Notes: generated by a model from the sequence alone, not told the origin. A stretch of DNA of 36,957 nt from Alkalinema sp. FACHB-956 (GCF_014697025.1 NZ_JACJRC010000042.1:1-36957), one strand, 5' to 3'. Counted from the first letter of the stretch, positions 6,499 to 17,368 are shown. Translations and numbers: made by a program.

Positions 6499-7371
6499 AT
6501 GCTCACCATTACTGGCAAAACAAAACTACTGGGCATTATTGGCGATCCGATCGAGCATTCGCTGTCCCCCGTCATGCAAAATGCAGCCCTCGCCGAAATG
6601 GGCCTCGATTGGGTGTACCTGCCGTTCCCCGTGCAAGGCAAAAACTTGACCGACGCGATCGCGGGGTTTTCCGCCGTTGGTCTCCAGGGGTTTAACGTCA
6701 CCATTCCCCACAAACAAGCCATCATCTTTCACCTCACCGAAGTCTCCCCCCTGGCCCGTGCCGTGGGAGCAGTCAACACTGTCTGGCGCAGCGAAGCAGG
6801 CTGGTGCGGCACCAATACTGATGTCGCCGGATTTCTGGCCCCCTTGCAATCCCTCGATCGGGATTGGAGTAGCGTCAATGTCCTATGTTTAGGCAACGGG
6901 GGAGCCGCTCGCGCAGTTGTGGCAGGCTGTACTCAACTGGGGTGCAAAACCATCCAAGTCGTGGGACGCAACCCCGACAAACTACAACACTTTCAAGACA
7001 GTTGGCAGGGATCTCCCTTCGCCGAGTCTCTCGCTGTACATCCCTGGGAAGCGCTGCCGGACTTGCTTCCCACCGCTGGCTTAATTGTCAACACGACCCC
7101 GATCGGCATGCATCCCCAGGTTGACCAATCGCCCCTCACGATCGCCGAAGCGAACTTAATCTCCAGCCAAGCCATCGCCTACGACCTGATTTACATTCCC
7201 AACCCGACCCAATTTCTGCGCCAAGCCCACGATCGGGGAGCCCTCGCGATCGACGGCCTAGAAATGCTGGTACAACAGGGAGCCGCCGCCCTCAAAATTT
7301 GGACGCAGCAAGCCCAGGTTCCGGTGGACACCATGCGCCACGCTCTGCAAAAGCACCTCGGCCTGATTTAG
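6499..7371 (+). CDS. aroE: Shikimate dehydrogenase (NADP+)
   Basis: A 290-residue cytosolic enzyme that reduces 3-dehydroshikimate to shikimate in aromatic amino acid synthesis. The N-terminal substrate domain shows LLGIIGDPIEHSLSPVMQNA (Ser-x-Ser substrate loop) and FNVTIPHK with catalytic Lys72; NTD at 106-108 supplies the catalytic Asp108. The nucleotide-binding loop LGNGGAARAV (131-140) and VVGRNPDK follow, and NTTPIGMHP is the usual signature. I chose the ATG at 6499 (GGGAG 12 bp before it, homology starts at LTITGKTKLLG); the frame is open 36 codons further up but that part is repeat sequence. No neighbour is in the same pathway except trpD, about 9 kb away. Confidence 0.95.
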   Translation: MLTITGKTKLLGIIGDPIEHSLSPVMQNAALAEMGLDWVYLPFPVQGKNLTDAIAGFSAVGLQGFNVTIPHKQAIIFHLTEVSPLARAVGAVNTVWRSEAGWCGTNTDVAGFLAPLQSLDRDWSSVNVLCLGNGGAARAVVAGCTQLGCKTIQVVGRNPDKLQHFQDSWQGSPFAESLAVHPWEALPDLLPTAGLIVNTTPIGMHPQVDQSPLTIAEANLISSQAIAYDLIYIPNPTQFLRQAHDRGALAIDGLEMLVQQGAAALKIWTQQAQVPVDTMRHALQKHLGLI

Positions 7372-7387
7372 CCTACCTCCCTCAAGT

Positions 7388-7429
7388 CCCGCATCCTAAT
7401 GCCCGCATCCTAGTGCCCACATCCTAGTA
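7388..7429. repeat. 14-bp unit, three tandem copies, after aroE
   Basis: CCCGCATCCTAATG, CCCGCATCCTAGTG and CCCACATCCTAGTA follow one another, starting 17 bp after the aroE stop. The copies differ at 1-2 positions each. There is no gene in the gap. Confidence 0.85.
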
Positions 7430-7562
7430 ATAGCCTGCCTTTGGGCGATCGCTGCGGGATGTAGCCCAACGCCTGAAAGCACAAATTGATGGACTTCTTG
7501 GGAAAACGGGCACATTTTCTCAAGAAATGCAACAATAGGATTTATCGTGTTTGCTGAACTAC

Positions 7563-7910
7563 ATGTCTTTTGATCCAGACAGTGCAAATTATTTAAGAAT
7601 CGATAGTGAAATGATGGATGCCAATGCCCTGCTGCGGTATTTGCAACATCAGCCACCGGAGGTTTTGGAGCGGGTTGCCCGTTCCGTCAGTCCCCAGGTC
7701 AAACAAATTATTTCCCATAACGTCCAGGGTCTATTGGGCGTATTGCCATCGGAGGGCTTTCAGGTAAAAGTCACCACCGATCGAGAAAATTTGGCGGGAC
7801 TGCTTGCATCGGCCATGCTGACCGGATATTTCCTCCGGCAGATGGAACAGCGCATGGAACTCGAAGACCAAATTTTCGATTCCTCAATGCGGTCTTCGGA
7901 TTTAGACTAA
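7563..7910 (+). CDS. DUF760 family protein
   Basis: A 115-residue protein of a family found in cyanobacteria and plastid-bearing organisms. Recognisable segments are LLRYLQHQPPEVLERVARSV, QVKQIISHNVQGLLGVLP and FQVKVTTDRENLAGLLASAM, followed by LTGYFLRQMEQRMELE. No catalytic motif, signal peptide or membrane span is evident; it is predicted to be mostly helical and soluble. The ATG at 7563 is preferred on composition, but a TTG at 7551 sits 10 bp after AGGA and could be the true start. Function is unknown. Its stop codon is the first of a run of GACTAAGC-like repeats. Confidence 0.85.
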   Translation: MSFDPDSANYLRIDSEMMDANALLRYLQHQPPEVLERVARSVSPQVKQIISHNVQGLLGVLPSEGFQVKVTTDRENLAGLLASAMLTGYFLRQMEQRMELEDQIFDSSMRSSDLD

Positions 7911-7994
7911 GCCTCTGACTAAGCGCCAGACCAAGGGACTGGCTAAGCAGCTCACCTGGCTAAGCATCTGACTAAGCGACTGACTAAGCGACTG
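7905..7994. repeat. Degenerate tandem array of GACTAAGC/GGCTAAGC words
   Basis: Starting with the GAC-TAA that ends the DUF760 gene, the words GACTAAGCCTCT, GACTAAGCGCCA, GGCTAAGCAGCT, GGCTAAGCATCT, GACTAAGCGACT and GACTAAGCGACT succeed each other over 90 bp. The last two are identical with a 12-bp period. Many copies keep a TAA. Confidence 0.8.
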
Positions 7995-8022
7995 AAAATT
8001 TACCAACTGACATGAAACACGA

Positions 8023-8060
8023 CGATCGGGGAGACAACATTGCCTCCCCGATCGAAGTTT
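8023..8060 (+). terminator. Rho-independent terminator between DUF760 and crtB
   Basis: CGATCGGGGAG and CTCCCCGATCG form a perfect 11-bp stem around a 10-nt loop, followed by AAGTTTTTATT on the plus strand. It follows DUF760. The convergent crtB transcript could also use it, since AAAATTT lies on the other side. Confidence 0.85.
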
Positions 8061-8138
8061 TTATTTACCTGCCTTAATTCAATGCGCTGCCGTTGGGACA
8101 GCATCAGGGGTTACAACACCACAGGCTATAACACCAGG

Positions 8139-9071
8139 CTACAGCACCTTGGCTCGCATCAAGGCAACGGGTAGGGCGAGCAACTTCCGCCCTGTAGAGA
8201 CATAGGCCCGCTTACTGAAGACATCGTACTGGTTTCGTTCGATTTCTCCGAGGATCCAGCTATAGGTCATGGACGCTGCCCACACCGGCCACCGCGCATC
8301 CACGCTGAGGAACGTGATCCCCCGATCGGCCTCTTCAAAAAATTGCTTAGCCCGCTGAATCTGGAACTTCATCAAAGCCCGCCAGCGATCGTCCAGCACC
8401 CCGTTCAACAAGTCTTTTTCGGTGTAGTTAAAGCGATGCAGATCCTCCAACGGCAGATAAATCCGTCCCCGCCGAGCATCCTCCCCCACATCCCGCAGAA
8501 TATTGGTGAGCTGGTTGGCAATCCCCAAGGCCACCGCTTCTTTAATCGGTAAGTAAGGCGGATGATGGCAGTTCCAAGGAGCTGTCCGGGCTGACTCATC
8601 GACCCCCATGATGGTGGTAGACATGAGTCCCACGGTACCCGCTACCCGGTAGCAGTACAGCTCCAACTCCTCAAAGGTCTCATAGCGGTTGCGATAGAGA
8701 TCCATCCGTTGCCCTTCGATCATGTCGCGGAAGGGTTGGATATCCAAATCGTAGTGCTCCAGAGTATCGACCAGCGCTACATCGAAATCATCATGGGGAT
8801 GCCCCGTGAATAGATCTTCGAGGCGCTCTTCCCAGGCGTCTAGGGTTTCGTGGGTCGTATTTTTAGCGTCCGCCCCATCCACCAGTTCGTCTGTGCGCCG
8901 ACACCAGACATAAATTGCCCAAATTGCCCGACGTTTCTCTGGAGGCATGAGCAAGGTCGAGAGATAGAAACTTTTCGCAAAGTCCGCTGTCACCTGACGA
9001 CAGGACTCGTAGGCAGTTTCGACCGAAGCCAGGGACTTTTTCACACGCGGAGACTCAGGCAATTGCAGCAT
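8139..9071 (-). CDS. crtB: Phytoene synthase
   Basis: A 310-residue enzyme that joins two geranylgeranyl diphosphates to make phytoene, the first committed step of carotenoid synthesis, at the membrane surface. Both Asp-rich Mg-diphosphate motifs are present: DELVD (61-65) and DVGED (194-198), the latter within QLTNILRDVGEDARRGRIYL. YCYRVAGTVGLM is also typical. Length and motifs are as expected for cyanobacterial and plant enzymes. It lies 35 bp downstream of pds on the same strand; this pds-crtB order is the usual cyanobacterial operon, so the two are probably co-transcribed from a promoter above pds. Confidence 0.97.
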   Translation of the reverse strand: MLQLPESPRVKKSLASVETAYESCRQVTADFAKSFYLSTLLMPPEKRRAIWAIYVWCRRTDELVDGADAKNTTHETLDAWEERLEDLFTGHPHDDFDVALVDTLEHYDLDIQPFRDMIEGQRMDLYRNRYETFEELELYCYRVAGTVGLMSTTIMGVDESARTAPWNCHHPPYLPIKEAVALGIANQLTNILRDVGEDARRGRIYLPLEDLHRFNYTEKDLLNGVLDDRWRALMKFQIQRAKQFFEEADRGITFLSVDARWPVWAASMTYSWILGEIERNQYDVFSKRAYVSTGRKLLALPVALMRAKVL

Positions 9072-9106
9072 TCTAGTGCAGATGCGAAGGTTGGCAAAGG
9101 ATGTTC

Positions 9107-10956
<1,850 letters not shown>

Positions 10957-12630
10957 CTAGGCAACAGAATCGCTAGGCTGTAAGGCTCGGCTCAATTGCC
11001 GATAACGCAGCCAGAGGGTATTCCCAATGCCAGCAATTAGGATCCATTGAACAATTAAGGCAATCACCCCAATGCCTGTTGCTAAGGTGCGATCGGTGCC
11101 TAAATCGGGGCCTAAGATGGTCCAAAACCCTGGGGAAAATAACATTAAAAACTTAGCCAAAAGGCTGTCACTATTGCCAATGACTAGAATAAACGCCGCT
11201 AGGGGTGGAAAAAGCACCGCAAATGACAGACTCCCCACCGCCCAAATCGTACGCTTCGGCGTTTGCAGCAGCAGCATCCACTGCACAATCAACCCATAGA
11301 GCAACACCAGCGAGGCTCCGATCCCGAGCCCTAAGATGGCTCGGAATTGATCGGCGTTCTCCACAAAGGACAACGGCAACAGTAAAGTAACGGTTACCAG
11401 TAGCAAGTTAATTGCGATCGGCAGAATACCAGGACTTTTCTCGCCCCAGATCAAATCCGAGAGGGCCGCTTTACGCCAGGGAGACGGCCATTTTCCGGTT
11501 TGCTCTCGATGGTGCAGGGCAACGGCTTTGCGAGACTGAAGCCAGTCCAAGGCCATTTGACGCGGGATCGAGAGGCTGAGTACCAGAGGCAAAAAGGCAA
11601 TGGTCATGGCACTACTCAACAGGCTCACAATCCCCAGCCAATAATCCTGGGAAAGCTTATCCGTCACGTAGTCGGATTGCATGGCAAAGCCCACCATCAG
11701 CACTGTACCGTAGCCGACGATGCCATAGCTTTGGCGTTTGCTGATCAACGTAGTTTTGGGATTGCGGAAACTGCGCTGCAAAATCTTCCAAAGCAGAAAA
11801 GTAATGATGGCCAAATTGCTGAGGGTAAACAGATGGGCTAGGAAGGGATTGCGGTTAATCGGCATCGTAAACCAGTCCACCCGACTGGCTGGCCCATTAC
11901 TCCAAGTCGTGAGGAACTGCGGAAAAAAGTTCCAGACGGTGATGCTGTTCCAAGTCCATAGGCTCGGAATGATGACCAACCCTGCTAAGGCCAACCCTGC
12001 CAAGGCATTGCCCGAAACCCAAGCCATGGGCATATTTTGGCCCCCGCGTCCGGTAAAGCCAATAAAGAGCGCAGCGGTAAATAACACCGCCCCCGTCAGC
12101 CCAAAGACCGCATAGTAGCTAATTAAAAAGCCCAAACCATTGGGTACCTGCAAGGCAACGTAGGCATGGAGGGGAAAGGCAACCAGGAGGGCGGTGTAGG
12201 GCAAGGATGGCACGCCCAGCAGTTTGCCGAGCAGGATATTCTGGCTCGATCGGGGGCTGAGGCGTAGGACGTTTAAGGTTCCTTTCTGCTGCTCTTGGTT
12301 GATGTCCGTAATCAGCCCATAGATTCCCGGTAGAAAAATCACAAAGGGCATGAGCCAATTGAGATCCCGAAACATACTCAACCACCATCCCCCCCAATCA
12401 ATCAGACAGTTGGGACTGTAGCCATTGAGGCAAAAGACACTATAGGAACGATCGGGGCCAGGTAAACGATTGATATAGGAGGTCGCAAACAGGACTTCGC
12501 CTAAAACCACGAGCCCTAGGGTGACGAGGAAACTACGAACCTGAAGCCGACCCCGCCATTCCCGGAGTAGCTGGGGATTGCGATCTCCAATTTGATTGAG
12601 CCAAGCAGGATAGATCATGTCAATCTGCAA
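10957..12630 (-). CDS. ABC-2 type transporter permease
   Basis: A 557-residue membrane protein with about a dozen hydrophobic segments, for example FLVTLGLVVLGEVLFATSY, WLMPFVIFLPGIYGLI and the C-terminal GIGVIALIVQWILIAGIG. The EQQKGTLNVLRLSP motif after the second segment is characteristic of ABC-2 exporter permeases, where it sits in the cytoplasmic loop facing the ATPase. It lies 146 bp downstream of the ATPase gene on the same strand and is presumably its partner. The substrate is unknown. It is unusually long for one ABC-2 half, suggesting two fused halves or extra C-terminal helices. ATG at 12630 (MQIDMIYPAWL) is the natural start; MIYPAWL four residues on is an alternative. Confidence 0.85.
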   Translation of the reverse strand: MQIDMIYPAWLNQIGDRNPQLLREWRGRLQVRSFLVTLGLVVLGEVLFATSYINRLPGPDRSYSVFCLNGYSPNCLIDWGGWWLSMFRDLNWLMPFVIFLPGIYGLITDINQEQQKGTLNVLRLSPRSSQNILLGKLLGVPSLPYTALLVAFPLHAYVALQVPNGLGFLISYYAVFGLTGAVLFTAALFIGFTGRGGQNMPMAWVSGNALAGLALAGLVIIPSLWTWNSITVWNFFPQFLTTWSNGPASRVDWFTMPINRNPFLAHLFTLSNLAIITFLLWKILQRSFRNPKTTLISKRQSYGIVGYGTVLMVGFAMQSDYVTDKLSQDYWLGIVSLLSSAMTIAFLPLVLSLSIPRQMALDWLQSRKAVALHHREQTGKWPSPWRKAALSDLIWGEKSPGILPIAINLLLVTVTLLLPLSFVENADQFRAILGLGIGASLVLLYGLIVQWMLLLQTPKRTIWAVGSLSFAVLFPPLAAFILVIGNSDSLLAKFLMLFSPGFWTILGPDLGTDRTLATGIGVIALIVQWILIAGIGNTLWLRYRQLSRALQPSDSVA

Positions 12631-12682
12631 TTGATGTTTTGTGAAAATTCAGAAGTCGCTGACTGAGGTGGGTGCAATGATG

Positions 12683-12734
12683 ATGGCGACTTGTCATGGC
12701 GACTTGTCATGGCGACTTGTCATGGCGACTTGTC
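12683..12734. repeat. 13-bp unit, four perfect tandem copies, inside an ABC operon
   Basis: ATGGCGACTTGTC occurs four times without change between the ATPase and permease genes. It is the most regular repeat in the window. If the genes are co-transcribed, the four units are in the leader of the permease message. Variable copy number between strains would be expected. Confidence 0.95.
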
Positions 12735-12776
12735 GTCGATCGCGCCACACTATGCAGCCAGTAAACGGCAGCGAAT

Positions 12777-13712
12777 CTAGGAAGTCCGTTGGTAATCCAT
12801 CTTGAGGAAGATCGACTCTAGATTTTCCTGGGTGGTGTAAAACTCTGTGACTGCGATGTCAGCGTTCAAAATGGCGCGTAGCAGCGCAGCCCGATCGGTT
12901 TCATTGCCTGCAAACGTCAATTTCAGCGTGCGATCGTTGGCAAGTTCGATCCCGGTCACTTCTGGCCGATCGCTGAGGTACCGTTGCAGCTTCTCCAAGT
13001 CATCCACCACGGAAATCAAGACGTGCTGGCTACTCAGTCGTTCATATAGGTCAGACAGGACCGAGCTTTCCACTAAGCGACCCTGTTCCATGATGCCGAT
13101 CGCGGTACAGAAGTCCTCCAAATCGCTCAGGATGTGGGAGGAAATCAAAATCGTCATCCCAGAGGCTTGTAGTTGTTTGATAATGCGACGAAACTGCGAT
13201 CGGGCTAAAGGATCCAACCCCGAAACCGGCTCGTCTAATAACAAAAGAGACGGTTTGTGCAAAATGGCTTGGGCTAAACTCAGTCGCTGCCGCATTCCTC
13301 GGGAGAGCGTCCCGATCACACTCTGCTGCTTGCTTTCTAATTCCACCAACGCTAGAACTTCTTGGATCCTTTGGGCGCGATGGGGTTCCGTGAGGTATTG
13401 CAAACGTCCCACGTAATCTAAATAGAACCAAACGGTCAGATCTTCATAGAGGGGAAAATCATCGGGCAAAAATCCGATGCGGCGCTTGAGTTCTGGCAAA
13501 TGTTCCCCATAGCGCAGGGGTGCGCCCTCCAGAAAAATTTCTCCCGTCGTTGGTTCATCCACCAGCGCCAATAATCGCAGCAAGGTCGTCTTGCCCGCGC
13601 CATTAGGGCCGATTAAACCATAGACATCCCCTTGCCGCAGTTCCAAGTTGACGCGATCGAGCGCAAGTTTGCGATCGAATTGCTTAGTCAGAGAACGGGT
13701 GATCAACAACAT
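12777..13712 (-). CDS. ABC transporter ATP-binding protein
   Basis: A 311-residue ATPase of the ABC-2 exporter class. Walker A is GPNGAGKTT (35-43), the Q-loop region is GFLPDDFPLYEDLTVW, the signature LSRGMRQR lies at 136-143, Walker B LLLLDEPVSGLDP at 156-168, and the switch His at 193 in SSHILSDLED. The C-terminal 80 residues form the usual extra domain of drug and lipid exporters. It should hydrolyse ATP at the inner membrane for the permease encoded just downstream. The substrate is not predictable. The ATG at 13712 begins MLLITRSLTKQFDRK, and a 269-bp gap precedes it. Confidence 0.93.
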   Translation of the reverse strand: MLLITRSLTKQFDRKLALDRVNLELRQGDVYGLIGPNGAGKTTLLRLLALVDEPTTGEIFLEGAPLRYGEHLPELKRRIGFLPDDFPLYEDLTVWFYLDYVGRLQYLTEPHRAQRIQEVLALVELESKQQSVIGTLSRGMRQRLSLAQAILHKPSLLLLDEPVSGLDPLARSQFRRIIKQLQASGMTILISSHILSDLEDFCTAIGIMEQGRLVESSVLSDLYERLSSQHVLISVVDDLEKLQRYLSDRPEVTGIELANDRTLKLTFAGNETDRAALLRAILNADIAVTEFYTTQENLESIFLKMDYQRTS

Positions 13713-13790
13713 GAATTCCCGGCTTGCAAAAAACTAGCTCCATTGTGGCCAAGGGGTTTAGCAAGTGTCGAGAAAAGCAATAAACCTAAT

Positions 13791-13854
13791 AACTCTGGAT
13801 AACTCTGGATAATTCTGGCGGTAGTACTAACTACCAGGAGCTAACTACCAGGAG
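13791..13854. repeat. Two tandem microduplications upstream of the ABC operon
   Basis: AACTCTGGAT, AACTCTGGAT and AATTCTGGCG form a 10-bp triple (13791-13820). Seven bases later CTAACTACCAGGAG is present twice (13827-13854). They lie in the 5' region of the ABC ATPase gene, between it and the tRNA. Confidence 0.9.
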
Positions 13855-13981
13855 GAACTCCTAGCCAACGCCAACTAAGGCACTAGCTTTCAATACCCCA
13901 ACTCTTTGGGATACCAACCAGCCATCAATGCCAATGACCGGGCTAGAACTAATATTTCAATAGATGTCCTTCAACTAGAAG

Positions 13982-14055
13982 GGCGAACGAGGGGACTCGA
14001 ACCCCCGAGTGGCGGAACCACAATCCGCTGCCTTAACCACTTGGCTACGCTCGCC
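13982..14055 (-). tRNA. trnH: tRNA-His(GUG)
   Basis: Read on the minus strand, the anticodon arm is GCGGA-TTGTGGT-TCCGC, giving anticodon GUG. The T arm is GGGGG-TTCGAGT-CCCCT. The acceptor stem is GCGAGCG with CGTTCGC (one G-U pair). An extra G at the 5' end (14055) faces C73 (13982), the G-1:C73 pair that marks histidine tRNAs. CCA is not encoded. There are 74 nt including G-1. Confidence 0.97.
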
Positions 14056-14247
14056 ATGCGCGTATACAAATATAGCGACTTTTTTAAAAAATGGGAATAG
14101 GTTTCCAAAATTTTTTGTCAGTGATGGTGAACAGACCCACCCAATGGGGGCGCTAACCACTTTGAGATCTGCCCCCGTTGCTCAGTGGAGGCAGCCATTA
14201 ACCGCTACCCTAGAAAGCGTTAACGTTGGATCATCTGCATCATTGGC

Positions 14248-14652
14248 ATGAAAGCTGGGCAATGGATTACAGGCGTTTCCGTACTTGTGGGGCTGGGAAT
14301 TGGAGCCTTGATGGTGGCTACCAATCCTGAGCCGAGTTCTTTTGAAGCCTTTGCGATCGATCAAATGAAATCGGAACTGTGCCCCCAGGTGCCTCTGGGG
14401 CTTGCCAAGCAATGTCCACGGCTGGTGGAAGAAAATCAGGAACAGGTCAAAGCCTTCATTCGGGGCAATACCCAGCGTCAGAATTACTGGTTCTTTAGCG
14501 CTTACCAAACCCAGCTATCTCTACGATCGGTGGTGCCCAACGAAATGTCGCCGTTATTGTCAGCTTTGCCCATTCCCACGGGTTATGACCTAGAAACGAT
14601 CGGGGTTCTCGGTCAGTTCTATGTCTATCGCACGGAATCGAAACGGTTTTAA
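14248..14652 (+). CDS. DUF4359 family protein
   Basis: A 134-residue protein typical of a small cyanobacterial family. An N-terminal hydrophobic segment, GVSVLVGLGIGALMVATNP (residues 9-27), acts as signal or anchor. Cys45 (SELCPQVP) and Cys56 (AKQCPRLV) are spaced 11 apart and could form a disulfide. The segment NYWFFSAYQTQL and the C-terminal GVLGQFYVYRTES are the conserved parts. It is probably a periplasmic or thylakoid-lumen facing anchored protein of unknown function. It converges on the EAL gene, the stops 14 bp apart. Confidence 0.82.
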   Translation: MKAGQWITGVSVLVGLGIGALMVATNPEPSSFEAFAIDQMKSELCPQVPLGLAKQCPRLVEENQEQVKAFIRGNTQRQNYWFFSAYQTQLSLRSVVPNEMSPLLSALPIPTGYDLETIGVLGQFYVYRTESKRF

Positions 14653-14666
14653 GGGATCCGAAGGTG

Positions 14667-15719
14667 TTACCAGGCCCAGTCCGCCAAACGGGTTTCTGCC
14701 CTCCGCGATTGATCCTGCGGTAACAGTGTTCTCGGGCGAGCTAGGGCAAATCCTTGGGCCAAGTCCACCTCAATTTCCTGGCAAAATTGCAGATCCTCGC
14801 GCTGCTCGATTCCCTCGGCCAAAATTTGAATCCCCATATCATGGGCCGCTCGCACCATGCTTTTCAGCAAGACTTGTTTGACGGGGTGACGACTGCAACC
14901 ATCCACCATGGCCCGATCTAGTTTGAGAATGTCGGGGTGAAATTCTAAACAGTAGTGATTGAGCGCCACATCACTCCCCAGATCATCGATCGCGAGTTGA
15001 CAGCCCCAGTCTCGAATCCGCTGAATGGCCTGAGCCACCTGGCTTTTGGTTCGGACTGCCTCAATTTCCGTCAGTTCAAACACAATTTGTTGCGGCTGAA
15101 TCCCCAGATTCATGACTTGTTGTAGGTGCTGTTCCAGGATGGCTGGATTTGCGGCGATCGCATTAGGGACTGCATTAATAAAAAACTGCTGTGCTTGCAA
15201 ATCAACAGATTCCTGCAGCAATAAAGCCAGAGATTGCAAGCACACCTCCCGCGCCAAGTGATCAAACTCATGGGTTAACTGCGTTGCTTTAGCCGCATCA
15301 ATTAATTGCTGTCCACTGAGTTCCTGGCCATCGTCCATCATTCCCCGCGCGAGGCATTCATAGGCTACAACTTGTCCTGAATCGAGCCGAAAAATCGGTT
15401 GATAGTGAAAAAATAATCGCTGTTGCGATAGTAAAGAAACAAACCAGCTATGACGGACTAAGCGGGTGAGGTCGCTGAGAGATTGGGCTTTCAAAAATTC
15501 TGAGAAAAATTGGGGGGATTCCGGTGAGAGTGCCGTAATCATCCCACGGGAAGACTGCTGTCCCGTTTCCGTCACCAGATGGCTGAGCTGCCGTAAAGCA
15601 GCAACCATCTGCCCAGATAAAATCTCACGTTGCCATAACTGCGGCACTGAAGGAATGGGTCGGTACCCGAGGCTGGTAAGACATTGCTCAACCGAGGGAT
15701 CACTAGGCTGAATCACCAT
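14667..15719 (-). CDS. EAL-domain protein (c-di-GMP phosphodiesterase or receptor)
   Basis: A protein of 350 residues from the ATG at 15719; the frame is open to 15857 and starts there or at 15803 are possible. Residues 1-95 are a poorly conserved N-terminal part; residues 100-340 form an EAL domain without a GGDEF partner. The signature reads YECLARG (E121-C-L rather than E-A-L). FINAVPNAI supplies Asn182, FELTEIEA the next Glu, IDDLGSD the metal-binding Asp pair 245-246, LKLDRAMV Lys266 and AEGIEQ Glu302. Metal ligands therefore look intact, so hydrolysis of cyclic-di-GMP to pGpG in the cytosol is plausible. The N-terminus carries no sensor domain I recognise. Confidence 0.85.
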   Translation of the reverse strand: MVIQPSDPSVEQCLTSLGYRPIPSVPQLWQREILSGQMVAALRQLSHLVTETGQQSSRGMITALSPESPQFFSEFLKAQSLSDLTRLVRHSWFVSLLSQQRLFFHYQPIFRLDSGQVVAYECLARGMMDDGQELSGQQLIDAAKATQLTHEFDHLAREVCLQSLALLLQESVDLQAQQFFINAVPNAIAANPAILEQHLQQVMNLGIQPQQIVFELTEIEAVRTKSQVAQAIQRIRDWGCQLAIDDLGSDVALNHYCLEFHPDILKLDRAMVDGCSRHPVKQVLLKSMVRAAHDMGIQILAEGIEQREDLQFCQEIEVDLAQGFALARPRTLLPQDQSRRAETRLADWAW

Positions 15720-16246
15720 CTTCAGGTATGCGTGATTCAACCCTAGTCTCAAAGTCGATGAAGGGCATTGCATAGACAGACAACTGAACTCAAAAGAAGG
15801 GGAACACTTAGGTTTTGGTGAATGGCAGAAGCCAACACCGTAATATCTGTTAAGCACCCAATGGCTGCCGAGTTATGGGTTGAAATCTGGAGTGAGAGAT
15901 GGCTGCAAATGCATGGAATCCTTTTCAAAGAAGTCGTGGACTGGGGGAAACCCCAGGATCAAAGGACTCACCAGATGCAGGATGCACTCAATCCATCAAC
16001 AAAGGCAAACAACAAAGGCAGACGTGAAAGATAAATGTGAAAGACAAAAATGTAATCCGGATAACAGTATCTAGCTGGAAATCAGCCTAACACAAACCTT
16101 TGAGGTTCCTCTGATGGGCATGACCCAGAACCAAAACTGTCTATCCTGAGAGATTGGGGTAAGATTTGCAACGGACAGACTCGTCGATCGATGATGTCTG
16201 TTTCAGAATTTTTTAAGCTTTGTTATTGATAACTTGAGTTTGTTCT
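15720..16246. other. Gap between the EAL gene and trpD with paired 13-bp repeats
   Basis: CAACAAAGGCAAA and CAACAAAGGCAGA are followed directly by CGTGAAAGATAAA and TGTGAAAGACAAA (15997-16048): two unrelated 13-bp units, each doubled, in one continuous array. The remainder holds the divergent promoters of the EAL gene and trpD. Short open frames here have no homology I recognise and I do not call them. Confidence 0.65.
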
Positions 16247-17308
16247 ATGTCCCAGTCGATTTCCCCCGTGGCCGCTGCATCCCATCCCCAATGGTCGGAT
16301 CTGTTACAACAGCTACTTGACAGGCAATCTTTGAATCCAACCCAATCGGCTGACTTGATGCAGGGTTGGTTGAGTGGTGCAATTCCTGAGGGCTTATCGG
16401 GCGCGATCCTGGCCGCGTTGCAAGCCAAGGGTGTCTCGGGGGATGAACTGGCAGGTATGGCTAGGATTTTGCAAGGTCAGGCGATCGCCAGTACGGGTGC
16501 CACGATGCCGACGCCATTGATTGATACCTGCGGGACGGGCGGGGATGGGGCTTCCACGTTTAATATTTCGACCGCCGTGGCTTTTGTGGCGGCTGCGGCT
16601 GGGGTGGCGGTTGCCAAACATGGCAATCGATCGGCCTCCAGTCGGGTGGGGTCGGCGGATGTGCTGGAAGCGTTGGGGGTAAATCTCGCTGCGCCCCCGG
16701 AGAAAATTCATGCAGCGGTGCCGGAGGTGGGCGTGACGTTTCTATTTGCCCCCGGTTGGCATCCAGCCATGAAGGCGGTGTCGGACTTACGCAAACAATT
16801 AAAAATTCGCACCGTGTTTAATCTGCTGGGGCCGTTGGTCAATCCGCTCAATCCTACGGGGCAGGTGATTGGGGTGTATAAGCCGGAATTGGTGCAACCG
16901 ATCGCTGAAGCGTTGCAACAACTGGGCAAGCAACGGGCGATCGTGGTTTATGGCCGTGAAAAATTGGATGAAGCGGGCTTAGGGGATCTCAGTGACATGG
17001 CGGTGCTGGCGGCAGGGGAGATTCAGACACAAACCTTGGATCCCGCAGCGGTGGGTGTTACAGCGGCCCCGATCGCGCAATTAAAGGGCGGTGATGTGCC
17101 GGAAAATGCTGAGATTTTGCGCAATATTCTACAAGGCAAGGGTAGCCTAGCCCAGCGGGATGCTGTGGCCCTCAATGCGGCCTTAGCCCTACAAGTGGGT
17201 GAAAAAGTGACCTCGATCGCGGCAGGGGTGACCCTAGCCCAGTCGGTGATTGATAGTGGTGCCGCTTGGGACAAACTAGAGCAATTGGTGGCATTTCTCA
17301 AGGCTTAA
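16247..17308 (+). CDS. trpD: Anthranilate phosphoribosyltransferase
   Basis: A 353-residue cytosolic enzyme that transfers phosphoribose from PRPP to anthranilate, the second step of tryptophan synthesis. The glycine-rich PRPP loop DTCGTGGDG lies at 93-101 and [20 protein letters not shown] from 124, both hallmark motifs. [12 protein letters not shown] and [12 protein letters not shown] are also typical. The first 15 residues are variable. It stands apart from other trp genes, as is usual in cyanobacteria. A Uma2 gene follows 60 bp downstream on the same strand. Confidence 0.97.
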   Translation: MSQSISPVAAASHPQWSDLLQQLLDRQSLNPTQSADLMQGWLSGAIPEGLSGAILAALQAKGVSGDELAGMARILQGQAIASTGATMPTPLIDTCGTGGDGASTFNISTAVAFVAAAAGVAVAKHGNRSASSRVGSADVLEALGVNLAAPPEKIHAAVPEVGVTFLFAPGWHPAMKAVSDLRKQLKIRTVFNLLGPLVNPLNPTGQVIGVYKPELVQPIAEALQQLGKQRAIVVYGREKLDEAGLGDLSDMAVLAAGEIQTQTLDPAAVGVTAAPIAQLKGGDVPENAEILRNILQGKGSLAQRDAVALNAALALQVGEKVTSIAAGVTLAQSVIDSGAAWDKLEQLVAFLKA

Positions 17309-17368
17309 AGCAGACCAATGACTTCGCTTACACCTTTCTCCGTTTGTAGTTTTCTCAGCTTGTAAACG

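Noticed and set aside
12640-12776. 13-bp repeats as a start-codon cluster (each unit contains ATG) coding a small peptide
   Set aside because: A 13-bp period changes frame each unit and no frame stays open with a sensible start signal.
14009-14251. 80-codon frame across tRNA-His
   Set aside because: It overlaps the tRNA gene and has no similarity to known proteins.
15822-16034. 70-codon plus-strand frame between the EAL gene and trpD
   Set aside because: No homology, no ribosome binding site, and its end is made of the 13-bp repeats.
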